In this document: positions 21,661-34,590 of the stretch, piece after piece
Position numbering within the stretch: the first letter of the stretch is position 1
Layout: each line of letters opens with the position of its first letter
Assembly: GCF_964204645.1 (NCBI RefSeq)
Contig: NC_134030.1
Span: forward strand, 16,807,110 to 16,871,109
From: Tubulanus polymorphus
Lineage: Eukaryota; Nemertea; Palaeonemertea; Tubulaniformes; Tubulanidae
Direction of reading: 5' to 3'
DNA: 64,000 bases
The notes under the pieces: generated by a model
Databases searched by the model: none
Seen by the model: the letters and a program-made list of their open reading frames with translations, nothing else
What the model was told of the DNA's origin: nothing
Made by a program: the position numbers and the translations under genes

Positions 21661-22319
21661 CTAAATAATGAGTATGAATTACTTAGATGATCAGCAGCAC
21701 AAAGAACATAGCCTGAAAAATGTCACAAACACAATATAAAAATGTATAGTTATGAAACTATTAATTACAATAGGTGCCTGGCCAGTCAGCTACTTTTATT
21801 ATGATTAAAGCAGCAGAAGTTTCTACATAAAGGATGTATAAACTTAAAAGAATCAATATTTCTTTCTAAGAACAAATTTTAGGTCAGGATGGATCGTTTT
21901 GATGTCTTTGTAAGATACCGCATTGTAATCGTCTTAAGGCTAAAAAGTAGATAGCTTGTTCCTCATCCATCTCTGGTAAGCCTCAAAGTTGCCCAGCAGC
22001 CACCTATCTACCCTGTAAATGAATTTTTTTATACCATAGCAGACCCGGCAGCTAAAAATGAACCGATTATGCATTTTAAACAATAATATTTCATCATCAT
22101 TGACCTACTTACATCATTTTATTTTTCAAGCCAGGATTTGTGCGAAACAACAACTGTATCATCCTCAATGAAGTGGACTATTGCAAAATCTCCCATCTGT
22201 GGAAACAAAAGGAAATAAAATTCTTAATGTTTGGACATGTAGATAGCAGTTTAATTCTTCTTTTACTGGAAAACATACATTGTGACTACAGGAATCTATT
22301 TGCCTTGTCCATGCCACTA
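21661..22319. other. EnSpm internal DNA, no separate gene seen
   Basis: Lies between the companion gene and the transposase half. No convincing coding sequence on either strand. Confidence 0.35.
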
Positions 22320-23000
22320 CTAAAGATGGTGCAAGAAAACCATAAATGCATATGAGCCTGTTATATAATTGAGTGGTTTCTTCATTGCTCTTGATGTGGG
22401 TAATTGGTGTATTTGTTCCACATATGTATTTCTACAGTTTACTTTATAAACTCCAACATGACGAGAATCGCAGGGCTGGCGAAACAGTGGCTCTAATCGT
22501 TCAAACACACGGCAACATAAAATATGGTTAACATCATAAGCATTTTCAAGAACCTCGTAGCACATTCCTCCATGGAAATAACAGTCTCCGATGTGTGGCT
22601 TTCTAAGCAGTGGTAATTGGTTCTCTTTCGGTGGTGAGTCAGATATCTCACCCAATCGTTTCACAATCTGTGCTAACGGAGAATTGGCAGATCTGAGCAA
22701 CTGCTTAATATGTTGCATGTAGTTTTCGAATGGAAAAGCGCTAAACATGTCAAGGTTTCCATACCTTCTCACATCATTGGTAATATGAAGCAGTGAGTGA
22801 AAATTATACACCAGCATTTCTTGTCCATAAAGGTTCTTGGTCTCATGCACAAAATATCTTAGTAGCTGTTCTGCATAATTGATATGTTCGAAAGAAAGTC
22901 TTGGACCAATAAGAATAGAGATAGCAACGCTTAAGCAAAGAAAATGTTGATACAGATCTTCTCTGAGTATATCTTTTAATACAAGTTTCCCTGTATACAA
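22320..23000 (-). pseudogene. EnSpm-like transposase, C-terminal half
   Basis: Open for 226 residues beginning near YTGKLVLKDILREDLYQHFL, with MLVYNFHSLLHITNDVRRYG and MFSAFPFENYMQHIKQLLRS, which continue the protein at 25335-26530 in the expected order. A splice acceptor seems to precede it near 22990. The end is at 22320. The separation from its N-terminal half by 2.3 kb is explained by inserted repeats. Confidence 0.6.
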
Positions 23001-25334
23001 TAAAAATTGTCTTAGCTCCGTGGCTTTTCAAATCTTAATCTTGTCAAGGCCTCGGGGCCTGCGTTGAAATACATCACATGGAACATACTTTTTAGGCCAG
23101 CCGTAGGCTGAGCCTATTACTATACAAATGGAGCGAATTTAAATGACATGGTTTCCACACAAAAGGCTCTTTTGCTTGCCAAGTGAGGGCATATTCGAAC
23201 AAATCACGTATTTAAGCGTAATCCATTCTCGGAATCGTAGCGAGCAGAATTTTGAAATAGGGTCTCATAAAAATGTTTTCTGCATTTTTCACCAAAAAGT
23301 TAAATCGTGAAAATTTCAATTTTTATCAGCCAATCAGGAAGTTGTGTCTTCCCTGTGATTGGTTTATCTGAAAATATCAGCAGCTGTTCACGTGAATTAT
23401 CGCGATTTCATTACTGGCGCTTTTGCGCATGACGTCATGTATCAACACGCGACAATACTTCCGCGTTCGCTACGTGTTCGCTGATTGGCCCATTTACTGG
23501 GAAATTCCACAGAAGCCTAATGTGGTTTGTTACAAGCGCTGTGATTGGCCCGACCCAATTCTGGCATGGCTTTAGCTTAGTGGGTTCAAATCCCTTGACG
23601 GGTGAAGATGATGGATCCTATCAATATCTATTGAAACAAATAAGTTTCCCGGTTGGGCAGCCGCGGATATCTACCGGAAGTGTTCTGGTTCGATATTTCG
23701 AGGTTTCTTAGAATTTTGGAGTGATATTGAAATCCGGTGAATACCAGCGGTAGATCGTGAAAACCCATTGCATGATATTTGTATTACTTAATCAACGAAA
23801 AGCGTCGGGGCCCGCCAGGAGTTTTCGTGATTCAAGTAGCGCAATAGCCTACTTCTTCGTGTTCGTCCACCTCAATTTTCACTCCGCCGATCTCTGACAC
23901 GGCTCTGTCCCCGTCGGCGCTGTGATTGCACTTTCGTACCACCAAAATTTTTTATTTCTATATCAGGGAGGTCTGGAGAATAAAAAAGTCAAAATTTGGA
24001 TATCACATAGGCCTGATTTCATCGAATAAGTCGACCATGGTCGTTACGTTTCCGTACTTATTACCACCTAAAACCGTCTGAACAATTTTGTCACAACCAA
24101 CATTTCGTTTACAGAAATCAGGTGTTCACGTGAATCCGCGGTATCGTCTACTGTTTTACTTCCGGGTTTTATTTTAAGATTTAAAATTGTATTTCAAGAT
24201 TGATTTCTATGAAGTCTTTAGTTGATTTGGTGTTTGGGAGGAATTTTTATTTGCTCTACAGAAAATTCATCCTTGACAATTGCGCAAGGTTCGCGAAAAA
24301 AAGGTTTTACCAAATCGGGTGTATGACCTTGATATGCTAATTAGCCATGTGCCCGAATTGCAAATTCAATCAAATTTTATTCTGCCAAAAAATGTTAAAT
24401 ACAATTCGCTTTCCGAGAGTTAATGGTATGCTGCATGGAACAAAGTTGTTTTGAGATGGGTCTTGAAGCTATTGAGGTCGAGAGACAACCATCTAGATAG
24501 TTTGTGAGAGTTCCAAAGTTTTGAAGACGCTTCAAGGTAATGCCTTGATATTTGTTTTATACGTGTATCTACCCTAGACACATCTTCAGGCCAAAAACTG
24601 GCCCTGTCAGATTCAAGATGGCCGACTGGCAGCCATTGTTGTTCGCCAAAATCAGCACTTTTTACACATTTTTGAAGTTTTCGAGGGAAATTTTGAAGAC
24701 ACTTTTATCAATAACCTTGATCATTCGTATATATTTGTAGCCCCCGAGGGCCCATCGGCATGAGAAAAATTGAGTCGATCGGACTCAAGATGGCCGTACT
24801 GTGACCTTTTTTGTTCCCAAAAATGTCAATTTTGGCCTGAATTCTGAGTACTGTAGCTTTCTAATGGTGCGCCATGTTTCATTGCAATTTGTAATGGGTA
24901 TTCTTTGGAAAGGGATCTTTTATATCCGAGAGGGTATTTTTGACCAGGCAATTATGACGCACTTGGCAGCCATCTTGGGGTCATCAGTACTCATTCGTAG
25001 GTGGAAAAAAAGTTTTTCCACATCATAATTGATACTTAAGCATATTTTGCTACTATAATCAATTGGAAAGTTGTAGCTCATGACATGTTCTACGATCGAG
25101 GTGAGTTTCAAGCTCATTGGTTTTTTTTATGGCCACCAGGGGGCGTTGAACAATACAATAACTTAGTATTTCTATATTACATTCGTTCCTGTTGTCTGTG
25201 TTAACACACGATTTTACTATGTAAATGATATTGAGCAGGGAGTGTATATTGATAAATATAACCCACAGATTACATCATTTATAAAAAGCAAATCTGACAG
25301 GCTGGCCATTGTGCCCCTTGGGGCTCTTGTTTAA
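23001..25334. repeat. block of nested dispersed repeats inside the EnSpm gene
   Basis: Contains a tRNA-like SINE fragment (23524-23612, GGGTTCAAATCCCTTGACGG), a repeat shared with 836-920 (24334-24410), a unit shared with 34070-34590 (24740-25145, GTCGATCGGACTCAAGATGG) and a repeat end shared with 1938-1975 (25292-25331). No gene. Confidence 0.6.
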
Positions 25335-26530
25335 TTCATTCAGCCGAGCACTTATTAGAGTGATATTTTGATGTGATATTCTTACGCGACGGTTACCAAA
25401 TGTCCAAGATAACAATAGACGTTTGGTAACACCGAGACAGACCTGGTGCATATAGTCTATCGGAAAGTGGTTGACCATATCTATATCCAAGACTGAAAAT
25501 GGGCTTAAACCACGGTGATGGGCTTCTTGTTCCTGTGTTCTGTATGACTCATCCGTTCGTGATGTAATATCATCCACATTTGGATATGTCATGCGCCCAA
25601 CCCACTCTCACTTTTGATTGCACTTGTCACAACCATGGTAACCATTGTAACTTATTACTCATCTTACAAATGCCTTCGCAGGCATATCACAGACAATGCA
25701 TCTTAGTGAAATACGTATTTGCCTTTCATCGAAAATTATTCCATTCACAAGAATATACCTCAATTCATTGATTGCTTCCATGAAGGAATTCAAGATCATC
25801 TGGTTTTGAAGCGCCACAGGTGACTGTCACGGCAAATAGAGTTAATTTCTCTAAGTTAACTATTGCACACAGAACAGGCCACAAAGAGAGACTTGAACTC
25901 TTGAACAAAGGTAACCCATCAATGTTCAGAGATAAGACAATGTGATCCAAAGAGGTTTGTATGTCAACTGGATAATGCCTCAGTGCTTTAACTAACTGTG
26001 TTTCAAGCTCCAAATAAACATATTCCATTCCAGACTTTTCACTTAATGTTACAGAGCGAACTGTACCCAGCAACGTACGAGTAGTTTTAGGTAACTGATG
26101 ATATTGTCCCAAAATCATTAGTATTTCATCTGCAGCATTATGCTTAATTTTGTATTTGTTTATCCATTGACACAACTCATCACGTAAAGATATATCCCGA
26201 ATAAAATCATTGCCATCTTCATCTGATGAAGAATCAGAAGTTTTACCCCTCAATCGATCTGCATTAAAACGTTCAATATTTTCAATGTCCATATACGGAT
26301 TATAAATAACGGGTTCCCCATCTGAATTCTCTGCATCCGGATCATGAAAACAGGTTCTCCATCTGAATAGTCTGCATTAGGATTCATGATAATGCCATCT
26401 AAATTTTCAATATTTCCATCATTATTAACATCGACGTCATGGCTTCGTACATCACCATCATCAGATATTCCAAATTCACAATTTTGGGAATTTTGTACAC
26501 TGCCTACTGGATCCCTCAGGGATTGAACAT
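25335..26530 (-). pseudogene. EnSpm-like transposase, N-terminal half
   Basis: The minus strand reads an acidic N-terminus, then (after a frameshift near 26345) LRDELCQWINKYKIKHNAAD, LPKTTRTLLGT, LSLNIDGLPLFKSSSLSLWP and CGASKPDDLEFL. A break near 25765 is followed by YNGYHGCDKCNQK and then RGLSPFSVLDIDMVNHFPID with YMHQVCLGVTKRLL. These phrases are typical of invertebrate EnSpm-like transposase proteins. Several stops and shifts are present. The exon ends abruptly in a dispersed repeat at about 25331, so this copy is inactive. In intact relatives it cuts and pastes the element. Confidence 0.6.
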
Positions 26531-26580
26531 TTCGATTTTTGCTTTCAACACTTTAATGCGCTAGTCGGTATGCTCGCATG

Positions 26581-27376
26581 TATGATCTGTAAGTTTTACG
26601 TGAATTAAGTCGATTAGCCATCCTAATGTAATGATAAATTAAAGTTGATAAATAATAATCGATAAAACATAACACTAATCAGATTAATGGTCGAGGCCAC
26701 AATTATGTCCTGGTGGCTATAAAGTGAATCCAACCCTACTTGTGTACTAAGTTTGAAATAAATCTTTCAACAATTATGGCCTCTAGGCTGTTTACACGTT
26801 CACTGCCACCTAGTGGTTTAACGTCCGGTCGCCATTGCCAACGCTAATTTTTGACATTATACAATTTATATACTGCCAGCACTATTTGTACATTGATAGA
26901 TAAATACACTGATCTATTTTAGTGTAAAAAACCAATGACGAGATAACTCGTCACTGGCACTGGTAAAGAGATTCTCAATTTTTTCTTGTCCCCATTACCA
27001 GTGAAAAGCGTGAAAAATCAAATAAAAATCTAAAAGAATAAAGGTTTTATTTTAAAAATGATATAGAATGATTTTAGTCGTTATAATCTCTAAATATTGG
27101 CCGGAAAAGAAGCTAAAATGCATTGCTTTCTGAATATTTTTTTGAAAAAATTTCAAGTGTGCACCAGACTTGAGTTACCCCCATAAATGATATCTTAGTC
27201 TCTCCATACTGCCAGACAATTATTATATGGTTTCTCGCCTCTGCCAGGTCATTCATAACGCTGTAAAATGACATTGAATCGATGACGATATAACTCGTCA
27301 TGGCAAACTGTAGCGCACCCACCATGACGATTTATCTCGTCAGCGGCAGCGAACGTGTTAAGGTCACTTCAGACGA
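26581..27376. other. no gene seen
   Basis: Non-coding. ATGACGAGATAACTCGTCA near 26935-26953 is a short palindrome; related GACGATATAACTCGTCA sits near 27283-27299. Confidence 0.4.
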
Positions 27377-28310
27377 AGGTAAATAAAAAGTTGGTTTTAG
27401 CTTGACGTTAAAATGAAAAGTTGGTTTTAGCGCGACGTTAAAATGAAACGTTGGTTTTAGCGCGACGTTAAAATGAAAAGCTGGTTTTAGCCCGACGTAA
27501 AAATGAAAAGTTGGTTTTAGCCCGACGTTAAAATGAAACGTTGGTTTTAGAGCGACGTCAAAATGAAACGTTGGTTTTAGCGCGACGTTAAAATAAAAAG
27601 TTGGTTTTAGCGCGACGTTAAAATGAAAAGTTGGTTTTAGAGCGACGTCAAAATGAAAAGTTGGTGTTAGCGCGACATTAAAATAAAAAGCTGGTTTTAC
27701 CCCAACGTTAAAATAAAAAGCTGGTTTTAGCACGACGTTAAAATGAAAAGTTGGTTTTAGCGCGACGTCAAAATAAAAAGCTGGTTTTACCCCGACGTTA
27801 AAATAAAAAGCTGGTTTAAGCAGGATGTTAAAATGAAAAGTTGGTTTTAGCGCCACGTCAAAATGAAAAGCTGGTTTTAGCCCGACATTAAAATGAAAAG
27901 CTGGTTGTAGCGCGACATTAAAATGAAAAGCTGGTTTTAGCCCGACGTAAAAATGAAAAGTTGGTTTTAGCCCGACGTTAAAATGAAAAGTTGGTTTTAG
28001 CGCGACGTTAAAATGAAAAGTTGGTTTTCGCCCGACGTTAAAATGAAAAGTTGGTTTTAGCCCGACGTTAAAATGAAAAGTTGGTTTTAGCCCGATGTCA
28101 AAATGAAAAGTTGGTTTTAGCCCGACGTTAAAATGAACAGCTGGTTTTAGCCCGAAGTCAAAATAAAAACTTGGTTTTAGCCCGACGTTAAAATGAAAAG
28201 TTGGTTTTAGCGCAACGTTAAAATGAAAAGTTGGATTTAGCCCGAGGTTAAAATGAAAAGTTGGTTTTAGCCCGACGTCAAGATAAAAAGCTGGTTTTAG
28301 CACGTAGTTG
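27377..28310. repeat. 30-bp minisatellite, about 31 units
   Basis: Consensus GTTGGTTTTAGCCCGACGTT followed by AAAATGAAAA. Exactly two units fit each 60 bases, with no indels over more than 900 bp. A 323-codon minus-strand frame stays open, reading decapeptides like LKPTFHFNVG. Variable bases fall mainly on first and second codon positions (Thr/Ala, His/Tyr, Asn/Asp, Gly/Ala), which does not look like purifying selection on a protein. Confidence 0.95.
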
Positions 28311-29818
28311 AATTCAATGAGGTGATGAAATGAATATTATAACATGGCTGCCTTAGGCATAGCTTTTTAGGCCTACCTTTACTTTTTACATGTAGCCCAG
28401 TTGTTTAACAAATGCTAGCTATGAGTTTTGACTAGTCTGCCAACAATAAGAAGTGATTAAGACTTCAGAAGACTGATTAAGGCGCAACAATTTACGTTGT
28501 AGCCTATCTATGGACATGCCCTTGCCTACACAATTAGATAAAAACCCACTAGGCCTATCTACAAATGAAAATAATTTAAAAACAAGAAATTAATTTGTGA
28601 CGTCATTTCATAAATAAATAAAGAAGCAAGGCTCCGAGAATATCCAAATCACTGGTTACTGTGAATAATTGGGGTTCGACCAGCCACAAGTTAAAAATGT
28701 ACTACCTTGTTTGTGAAGTAAGTTTATTCATACTGTTATTAAAAGCAGTTCCTTTTAAACATTCTATAATATTATAGTTTTGTTCGTGGATATCAATACT
28801 TCGAAAAATCAACAGCGGTTTATTTATTTATTGTACCGGTACGTGTTTTCTTAATTGAATTGAATTGGTCCGGTTCAAAAGGCGGGTCATACTAGTTAGC
28901 GTCAGAAAATGTCAGCGTCGGTGATACCTTGTTATCGTCGATATTAAACGGTCTAAAGTCAGTTTATACATCACATACATTACAAATTGGAGGTCCCTTG
29001 TACATCACATCGTGACACAGCGGCGATGGTAATGTCATAGAAGAACAAAGTCAGTTGAAAATACCTACCCACTGCACCGATAAAGAATGATTGCAAGCCA
29101 GAGGTCAGTGACAGACAGTCAGTAATGGGGAGTGATGGTACCGTTCGTGATAATGTTTTTATAATGGTTATTGGACGTCAATTTCATATGTGAATTGTAG
29201 TCCCCATCTGATCGCTTGACTTGTCAGATTGTTTTGTCACTCCTCTGCTTATAGTAACACTATAAGGCCTTCCCACCTGCATAGTTTAACCTATCGGCCA
29301 AATTTGTGCTTTGGGCCAAATTCGGTTTTCTTATCTAGTCAACTTTTTTTCTGAACTGATAATAACCGAATATGCGCTTAAACTGTCACTAGGGGATGGT
29401 AAAAACACCGTAGCTTCGTTCTTCTCGATGTTATTTCCCCCAAAACCTGGCACATTAGTACTTTGCGCGTAGTAGCACATGTGGGTCAACATATCCATGT
29501 TGTGAGTTGACAACTAGGTGGCACTCTTTCAAAAAAACGGAATGTAACAAACTAATTTCGGGTGAAATCTTTGCTCGCATCCCTGAACGACATTCTTTCC
29601 AGAAAGGCAGACCCGTTATCGCTGCTTGCAGCTATATTTAGTGATTATAATTGTTACGATTTCCGGAAAGTTCAACTTCAAGTTCTAGTACTCCTTTAAT
29701 CTAAGATTAGACAGGAAGATTTTATGTAGCGTTTTATGAGATTTAACATCGTCATATTTTCACCAAATAACTAAATCTTCAAAAAGATTCTAAACAACAT
29801 GAACATACCTAACATATA

Positions 29819-29819
<1 letters not shown>
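28311..29819. other. no gene seen
   Basis: About 1.5 kb without a supported gene. Short ORFs only. Confidence 0.4.
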
Positions 29820-29899
<80 letters not shown>

Positions 29900-30055
29900 T
29901 ATATATATGCGTGCGTGCGTGCGTACGTACGTACATACATACGTACATACATATTTACATACATACATACATACGTATACATACATACATACATACACAC
30001 GTATACACATGTATACATACGTATACATACATACATATGTATACATATATACAAC
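29820..30055. repeat. compound microsatellite
   Basis: (TA)n over about 75 bp, then GTGC/GCGT and (TACG/TACA)n tetranucleotide runs to 30055. It creates artificial ORFs of Ile-Tyr and Tyr-Val repeats on both strands. Confidence 0.95.
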
Positions 30056-30059
30056 TGTA

Positions 30060-33000
30060 AAGGTTTACAGTTTTTCGTTTTTTAACTTTTTCGACTTTGC
30101 CAGACCAAACAGATTTTGAACGACTGTCTCTGTCAAACCAGCTGTGAAATATCGTACGTCCAATAATGCGTCCTTCTACTATATCGGGCAACAGACTGAT
30201 AGAGTTCTCATCAAGTTCTGGAAATTCTGCAGAATAATTTTCGATTGACAAGGTTCTGAAATTTTTTTTCGATTTTTTTCCTTTCTGATGTAGATTTCTT
30301 TTCAACTTTTGAGTGCAATTCTTCTAGAAATTTCAAACTTAACTTTTTTCACCATGTTTTTGTTAACTTTATTGTTATTCGGTCCTGCTGTTCTGTCAAA
30401 TTTGATGGCATTTTTCTGCTGCTCTGGTGAGAGTGAATCAATGAAGTCCATAACCTTATTTTTTTTAGCATGGATTCGAGCAGAAAGGAACGACAAAGTT
30501 AAGCGATCTTTGCTGTGCAGCAGAAAACATTCCCATAATTTCTTCTGCATTGATATTGTGCGAACGCGCAGTTTCGGTTTCCTTGCGGAGGTGTTCAGTT
30601 ATATCAAGAGAAAAGTAGCGCTCATACTGACGGTTTAAAACTGTGACAATAGCATTCATATAAGAAAAAAACATGGTAGAAAATAGGGTGAAGTTCTCGT
30701 TCGCGGGTTTAACCATTAGCTTTTCCAATATTTTATCACTTCCTTCTAAATCGTTACCAAAGAAGTCTTTTTTCAAGTTAAACACACTTGCTGGATCCTA
30801 ACATATACTTTCACATTGAGTGATCACCTTTCTAACTTTTGCTATTCCATCCATGTGCGGAATCTCTGCTGCAGCTGATCTGTAAAACATTTGCATCCAG
30901 GGACCAGAGATCAGTTTACTGATTAATCCAAAGACATGCAGCTGGAGCAGTTTCAATTTTTTCCATGTCTGCAAGGAGACTGGCAGTTAAACCCCCACAA
31001 GATGCAGCACCGTGAGCGAGAAACTCGAGGAAATATGAATGATACACAAAGTACTTTCCACATAAATGAAAAGCTACGTGCAGTCTGTTGCCACGATATC
31101 TTGGTATGAATCCCTTCTTGAATTTTTTCTCTTCAAGAAAATTTACGAATGATTTTGGGTCTTTTTTACTGTCTTATCTGAGCTTTTTCATTTGAAGAAC
31201 GACGTTGCCTGCTAAGCAGTCTGATCCAAACAGGCTGCCCTTACTCTGCTGAATAGTTTTCAGGGCAGCCCGGCATTTTGTTGACAGAGTGTCCAGCGGG
31301 TGTAGGTGGCAGTTCGATGGTTCACAGTCACTCTATCCGTCGTAGTATTTTGAATATTTTGTATCATTTTTTTAAACTTAGGTAATCTACACCATAGTGA
31401 AGATGATTGACTTTGGTTAGATGGTCAATGGATTCTAGTATGTGGTTAAGATAGTCCTCACCAGTGCCACCAGGTTATTGATCGATAGCTATAACAACAC
31501 ATTCCGATTTTGTGGTCACATGAATGCTATTGATATGAACCCCTTCCTGAGTTGTAGAATCAAACGCGAGCGTTAAATTTTCATTGTTCATCAATACATT
31601 TGAGGATTGCAGGTCTGCCAAAATACCAAGCTCTCGGGCCATCGATTCAACAGTATTCCGACATGGAACTTTGTCCAGTTTAACACCTAATCTTTCACTG
31701 AATTATATTACAAGAACTGGCACAATTTTTGGTGGGAACTTGGTTTATAATAGCCTCATACACCAAGAGTCGAATCTCTGAAGAATAAGTTTTTTAATAA
31801 ATTTTTGATGATGTTAAAGTTGCATTAAGATCACAGATGATGTCCTCCAATATAAGATTTTCATTCTGTAAGTTTGCAATTTCCTCATTTTTACCACTGA
31901 ATTCTTGAGATTACATTGGATGGTCATCAGCCATAGATGGTTCATCACTTTCAACCACGGTTGCTGACGGAGGTGTTGATCTATGCAAAGAAAATGAGAG
32001 CTTTTAGAAAGAAATAACCGGATATGTTATTGGAAGCATCAGAACGTGATAGACAAAACATGCTTAGTAACATAATTTTTTTTTCAAATACCTTATTAAT
32101 GTTGTCTCTTGAGATACATATGGCCTTCTCTATTTGGAAAATATTGAAATAGATTATTGCAACAGGGCAATGTAAACATTTATGGGTAATTTCATCAATA
32201 GCTGGTATGGAGAACTGCACTGAAAATGTTTCATATATTCTTAATCTAATCTAGTAAGAGTATAGATTGACATCATTAATTCAAAATAGAATGAGGTTTT
32301 CAATAACATAGTTGACCATACTTACAAATGATATTTCAGGAATTTCAAAATCGTCATCATCTCTCTCTTCATTGGTTATCTGATAACCAAGCAAAAAATA
32401 ACAGTGCATATTCAATAATTTCTGACTCTGTAACCAATTAAAAGAACGTCAAAAAGGCAAGCATAAAATGTTTTACCTCTGTAGTCCTAATCAAGACATC
32501 ATCACCATGACTATCATCTTCTTTTACTTTTTCTCCTTCTCCAGCGATTTTCAAATAATACTTACTTATAGTTTAAAGGTTCTAAAGACCCAAGTGGGTT
32601 AATAATGTCTGTATCAAAATTAACTACAGTAAGAAGTGGTACACAAGTGTAGTTCCCTGGACTTGATTCTGCGACTACTAAACTATAAAATTTCATGTTT
32701 TGGACAGATGTGATTTACTTACATTGCATCCATTTTCCGAATGGGCCCGAAGATCAGAAATACTTATCAGTTTGTGGCAATTTATGCAGCGGACGTGACC
32801 ACCATCATGTTCGCTGTCACTGTATTCGTCGGTAGGAACATCACATTGGATGGAATGAATATAGAATTTACTGCCTACCAAAATTTTGAGCTCGGGTATG
32901 CTGATCGGCCCACTGTGCAACACCTCTAGACAGGTTCTAGTGTTTGAGGAGGGACACATAATATCATACCCTCCACTCTTTCAATTGAAAGAAAGCACTA

Positions 33001-33300
33001 AAAAATAATCAATATTCATATGAAATGAGAAACTTCCATCCTGTTAGGATACATTTTTATTCCCAGTAAATGAATTTAATTCATTCACAATATTGGATGT
33101 TGAAAGATGAATATATGCAGGATTTGACAACTTAACTTACTTGAAAATGACATCCCGAAAATGCCATTTATCCCCTTCCGCGTCAAACACCAGTTTCCTC
33201 TGGCCAATCCCTCTCCGTGTCAACTGGAACTTTTCTTTTCGGGATTGTAAGACATTCCTTATCCGATAAACAGACAACCTCCCTTGTAAATGTCTTTAAC
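30060..33300 (-). pseudogene. transposon-like gene of uncertain superfamily, multi-exon, frameshifted
   Basis: Minus-strand pieces in order: near 33290-33145 RLSVYRIRNVLQSRKEKFQL and GIGQRKLVFDAEGDKWHFRD; 32959-32700 with a CINC...H...C zinc-binding motif after DVPTDEYSDSEHDGGHV; about 31570-31390 GVHINSIHVTTKSECVVIAI; about 31130-30930 IPRYRGNRLHVAFHLCGKYF; 30785-30465 KKDFFGNDL and ETETARSHNINAEEIMGMFS; 30480-30310 and 30305-30065 LPDIVEGRIIGRTIFHSWF. I recall this wording from multi-copy transposon-like proteins of fish and invertebrates but cannot name the superfamily. Several stops and shifts show it is dead. Confidence 0.5.
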
Positions 33301-34069
33301 GTTGGTACTGAATGATAAAATGAGTAAAATGATGGTAGATTTTTTTTTTAAATTTACTAAACCACAAATACCATGTCACTTTACTGGAACTATGACTTTT
33401 TAAATTTTGTTCCAATTTAATCTACTGAGTGTTCCTAAGATTACATTTGAATAAGCCATCAACTAGTCGAAATGCTAGATGTAAGGACAGGAACGAGGGC
33501 TATACACTCATGACTCATCATGATTATCAGATAAAAGAAGTTCACATCATGTCCATTGTTGGATTAGAAGATGAAATATTCATAACTGTTAAAATTATTG
33601 TAAAAATGTAAAAAATGTAAACATTTAAATAAATGTAAACGTTGATTTGATTCTAAGCTGTACTGTTAAGAAATTAATAATAAATATTTCCTTTTTAAAT
33701 GAGGGAAACAAGGTATCATTTTTTGGCCTAAGTTCTAGAGGGGTATTTTTATCAATCATAGTAATCCTGATGGTGGGTTCTGATGCCCTTTCAATTTTCT
33801 TTTGGAACCCTTTTCTTAGGTTTCCCATATTCACAGCCTTTGCATCTACCAGGTTAGCATTCTACACAAAATATAACATCAATTTTCATTAAGAGTCACT
33901 TTCATACTGGTTTTTAGACTGTGGGGTCATCGTCATTCATCAATTGGTCGAAAGTTCTTCTCTGGTCTCCTCTCATTGGGAGAAAAAGGTATCGAACCCT
34001 CTTATAATGCACTGCGTGGCGCTACCGTGTTTCAGGGTAAAAAAAAGAATTGATCTTTTGTATATATTT
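33301..34069. other. no gene seen
   Basis: AT-rich, non-coding. Confidence 0.35.
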
Positions 34070-34590
34070 GAATCCAAAAGGGTCCATCAGCACAAGAAAA
34101 TTTGGGTCGATCGGACTCAAGATGGCCGTCCTATGACCGTTTTTGTGGCAAAAATTGTCAATTTTGGCTTGAATTTGGAGTACTGTAGCTTCCTACTGGT
34201 TTGCCATTTCTCTTTGCAATTTGTGATGGGAATTCTTTGGAAACCCGAAACAGGTATTTTTGATCAGCCGATTATGATGCAATTATGGCGGCCATCTTGG
34301 TGTCATCAGTACTCATTCGTAGGCGGCAAATAGTTTTTCCACATAATATTTATACATAAGCATATTTTGTTGGCACAATCAATTGGAAAGTTGTTGCTCA
34401 TGACATGTTCTATGACAGAGGTGAGTTTCAAGGTCATTGGATTTTTCATATGGTCACCAGGGGGAGTTGAGTAGAAATTGGTAATGAGGCATATTTTGTT
34501 ATCAATTACAAAATCGTAGCTGCTGACATGTTCTATGATTGTAGTGAGTGTCAAGGTCATTGGTTTTTGTGTATGGTCACCAGGGAGCAT
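34070..34590. repeat. dispersed repeat with two 120-bp tandem units
   Basis: Shares GTCGATCGGACTCAAGATGG and downstream sequence with 24740-25145. Within it, a unit of about 120 bp (TGACATGTTCTATGA... to ATGGTCACCAGGG) occurs twice. Confidence 0.65.

Larger units (their letters stand above)
20938..26580 (-). mobile_element. EnSpm/CACTA-like DNA transposon, interrupted
   Basis: A transposase-like gene (about 26530-25335, continuing at 23000-22320) is followed on the same strand by a companion gene (about 21660-20948). The coding sequence is cut by 2.3 kb of repeats (23001-25334). I did not identify the outer CACTA-type ends, so the limits are approximate. Confidence 0.55.

Noticed and set aside
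29771-30119. Ile-Tyr and Tyr-Val repeat ORFs
   Set aside because: Artefacts of the TA and tetranucleotide microsatellite.
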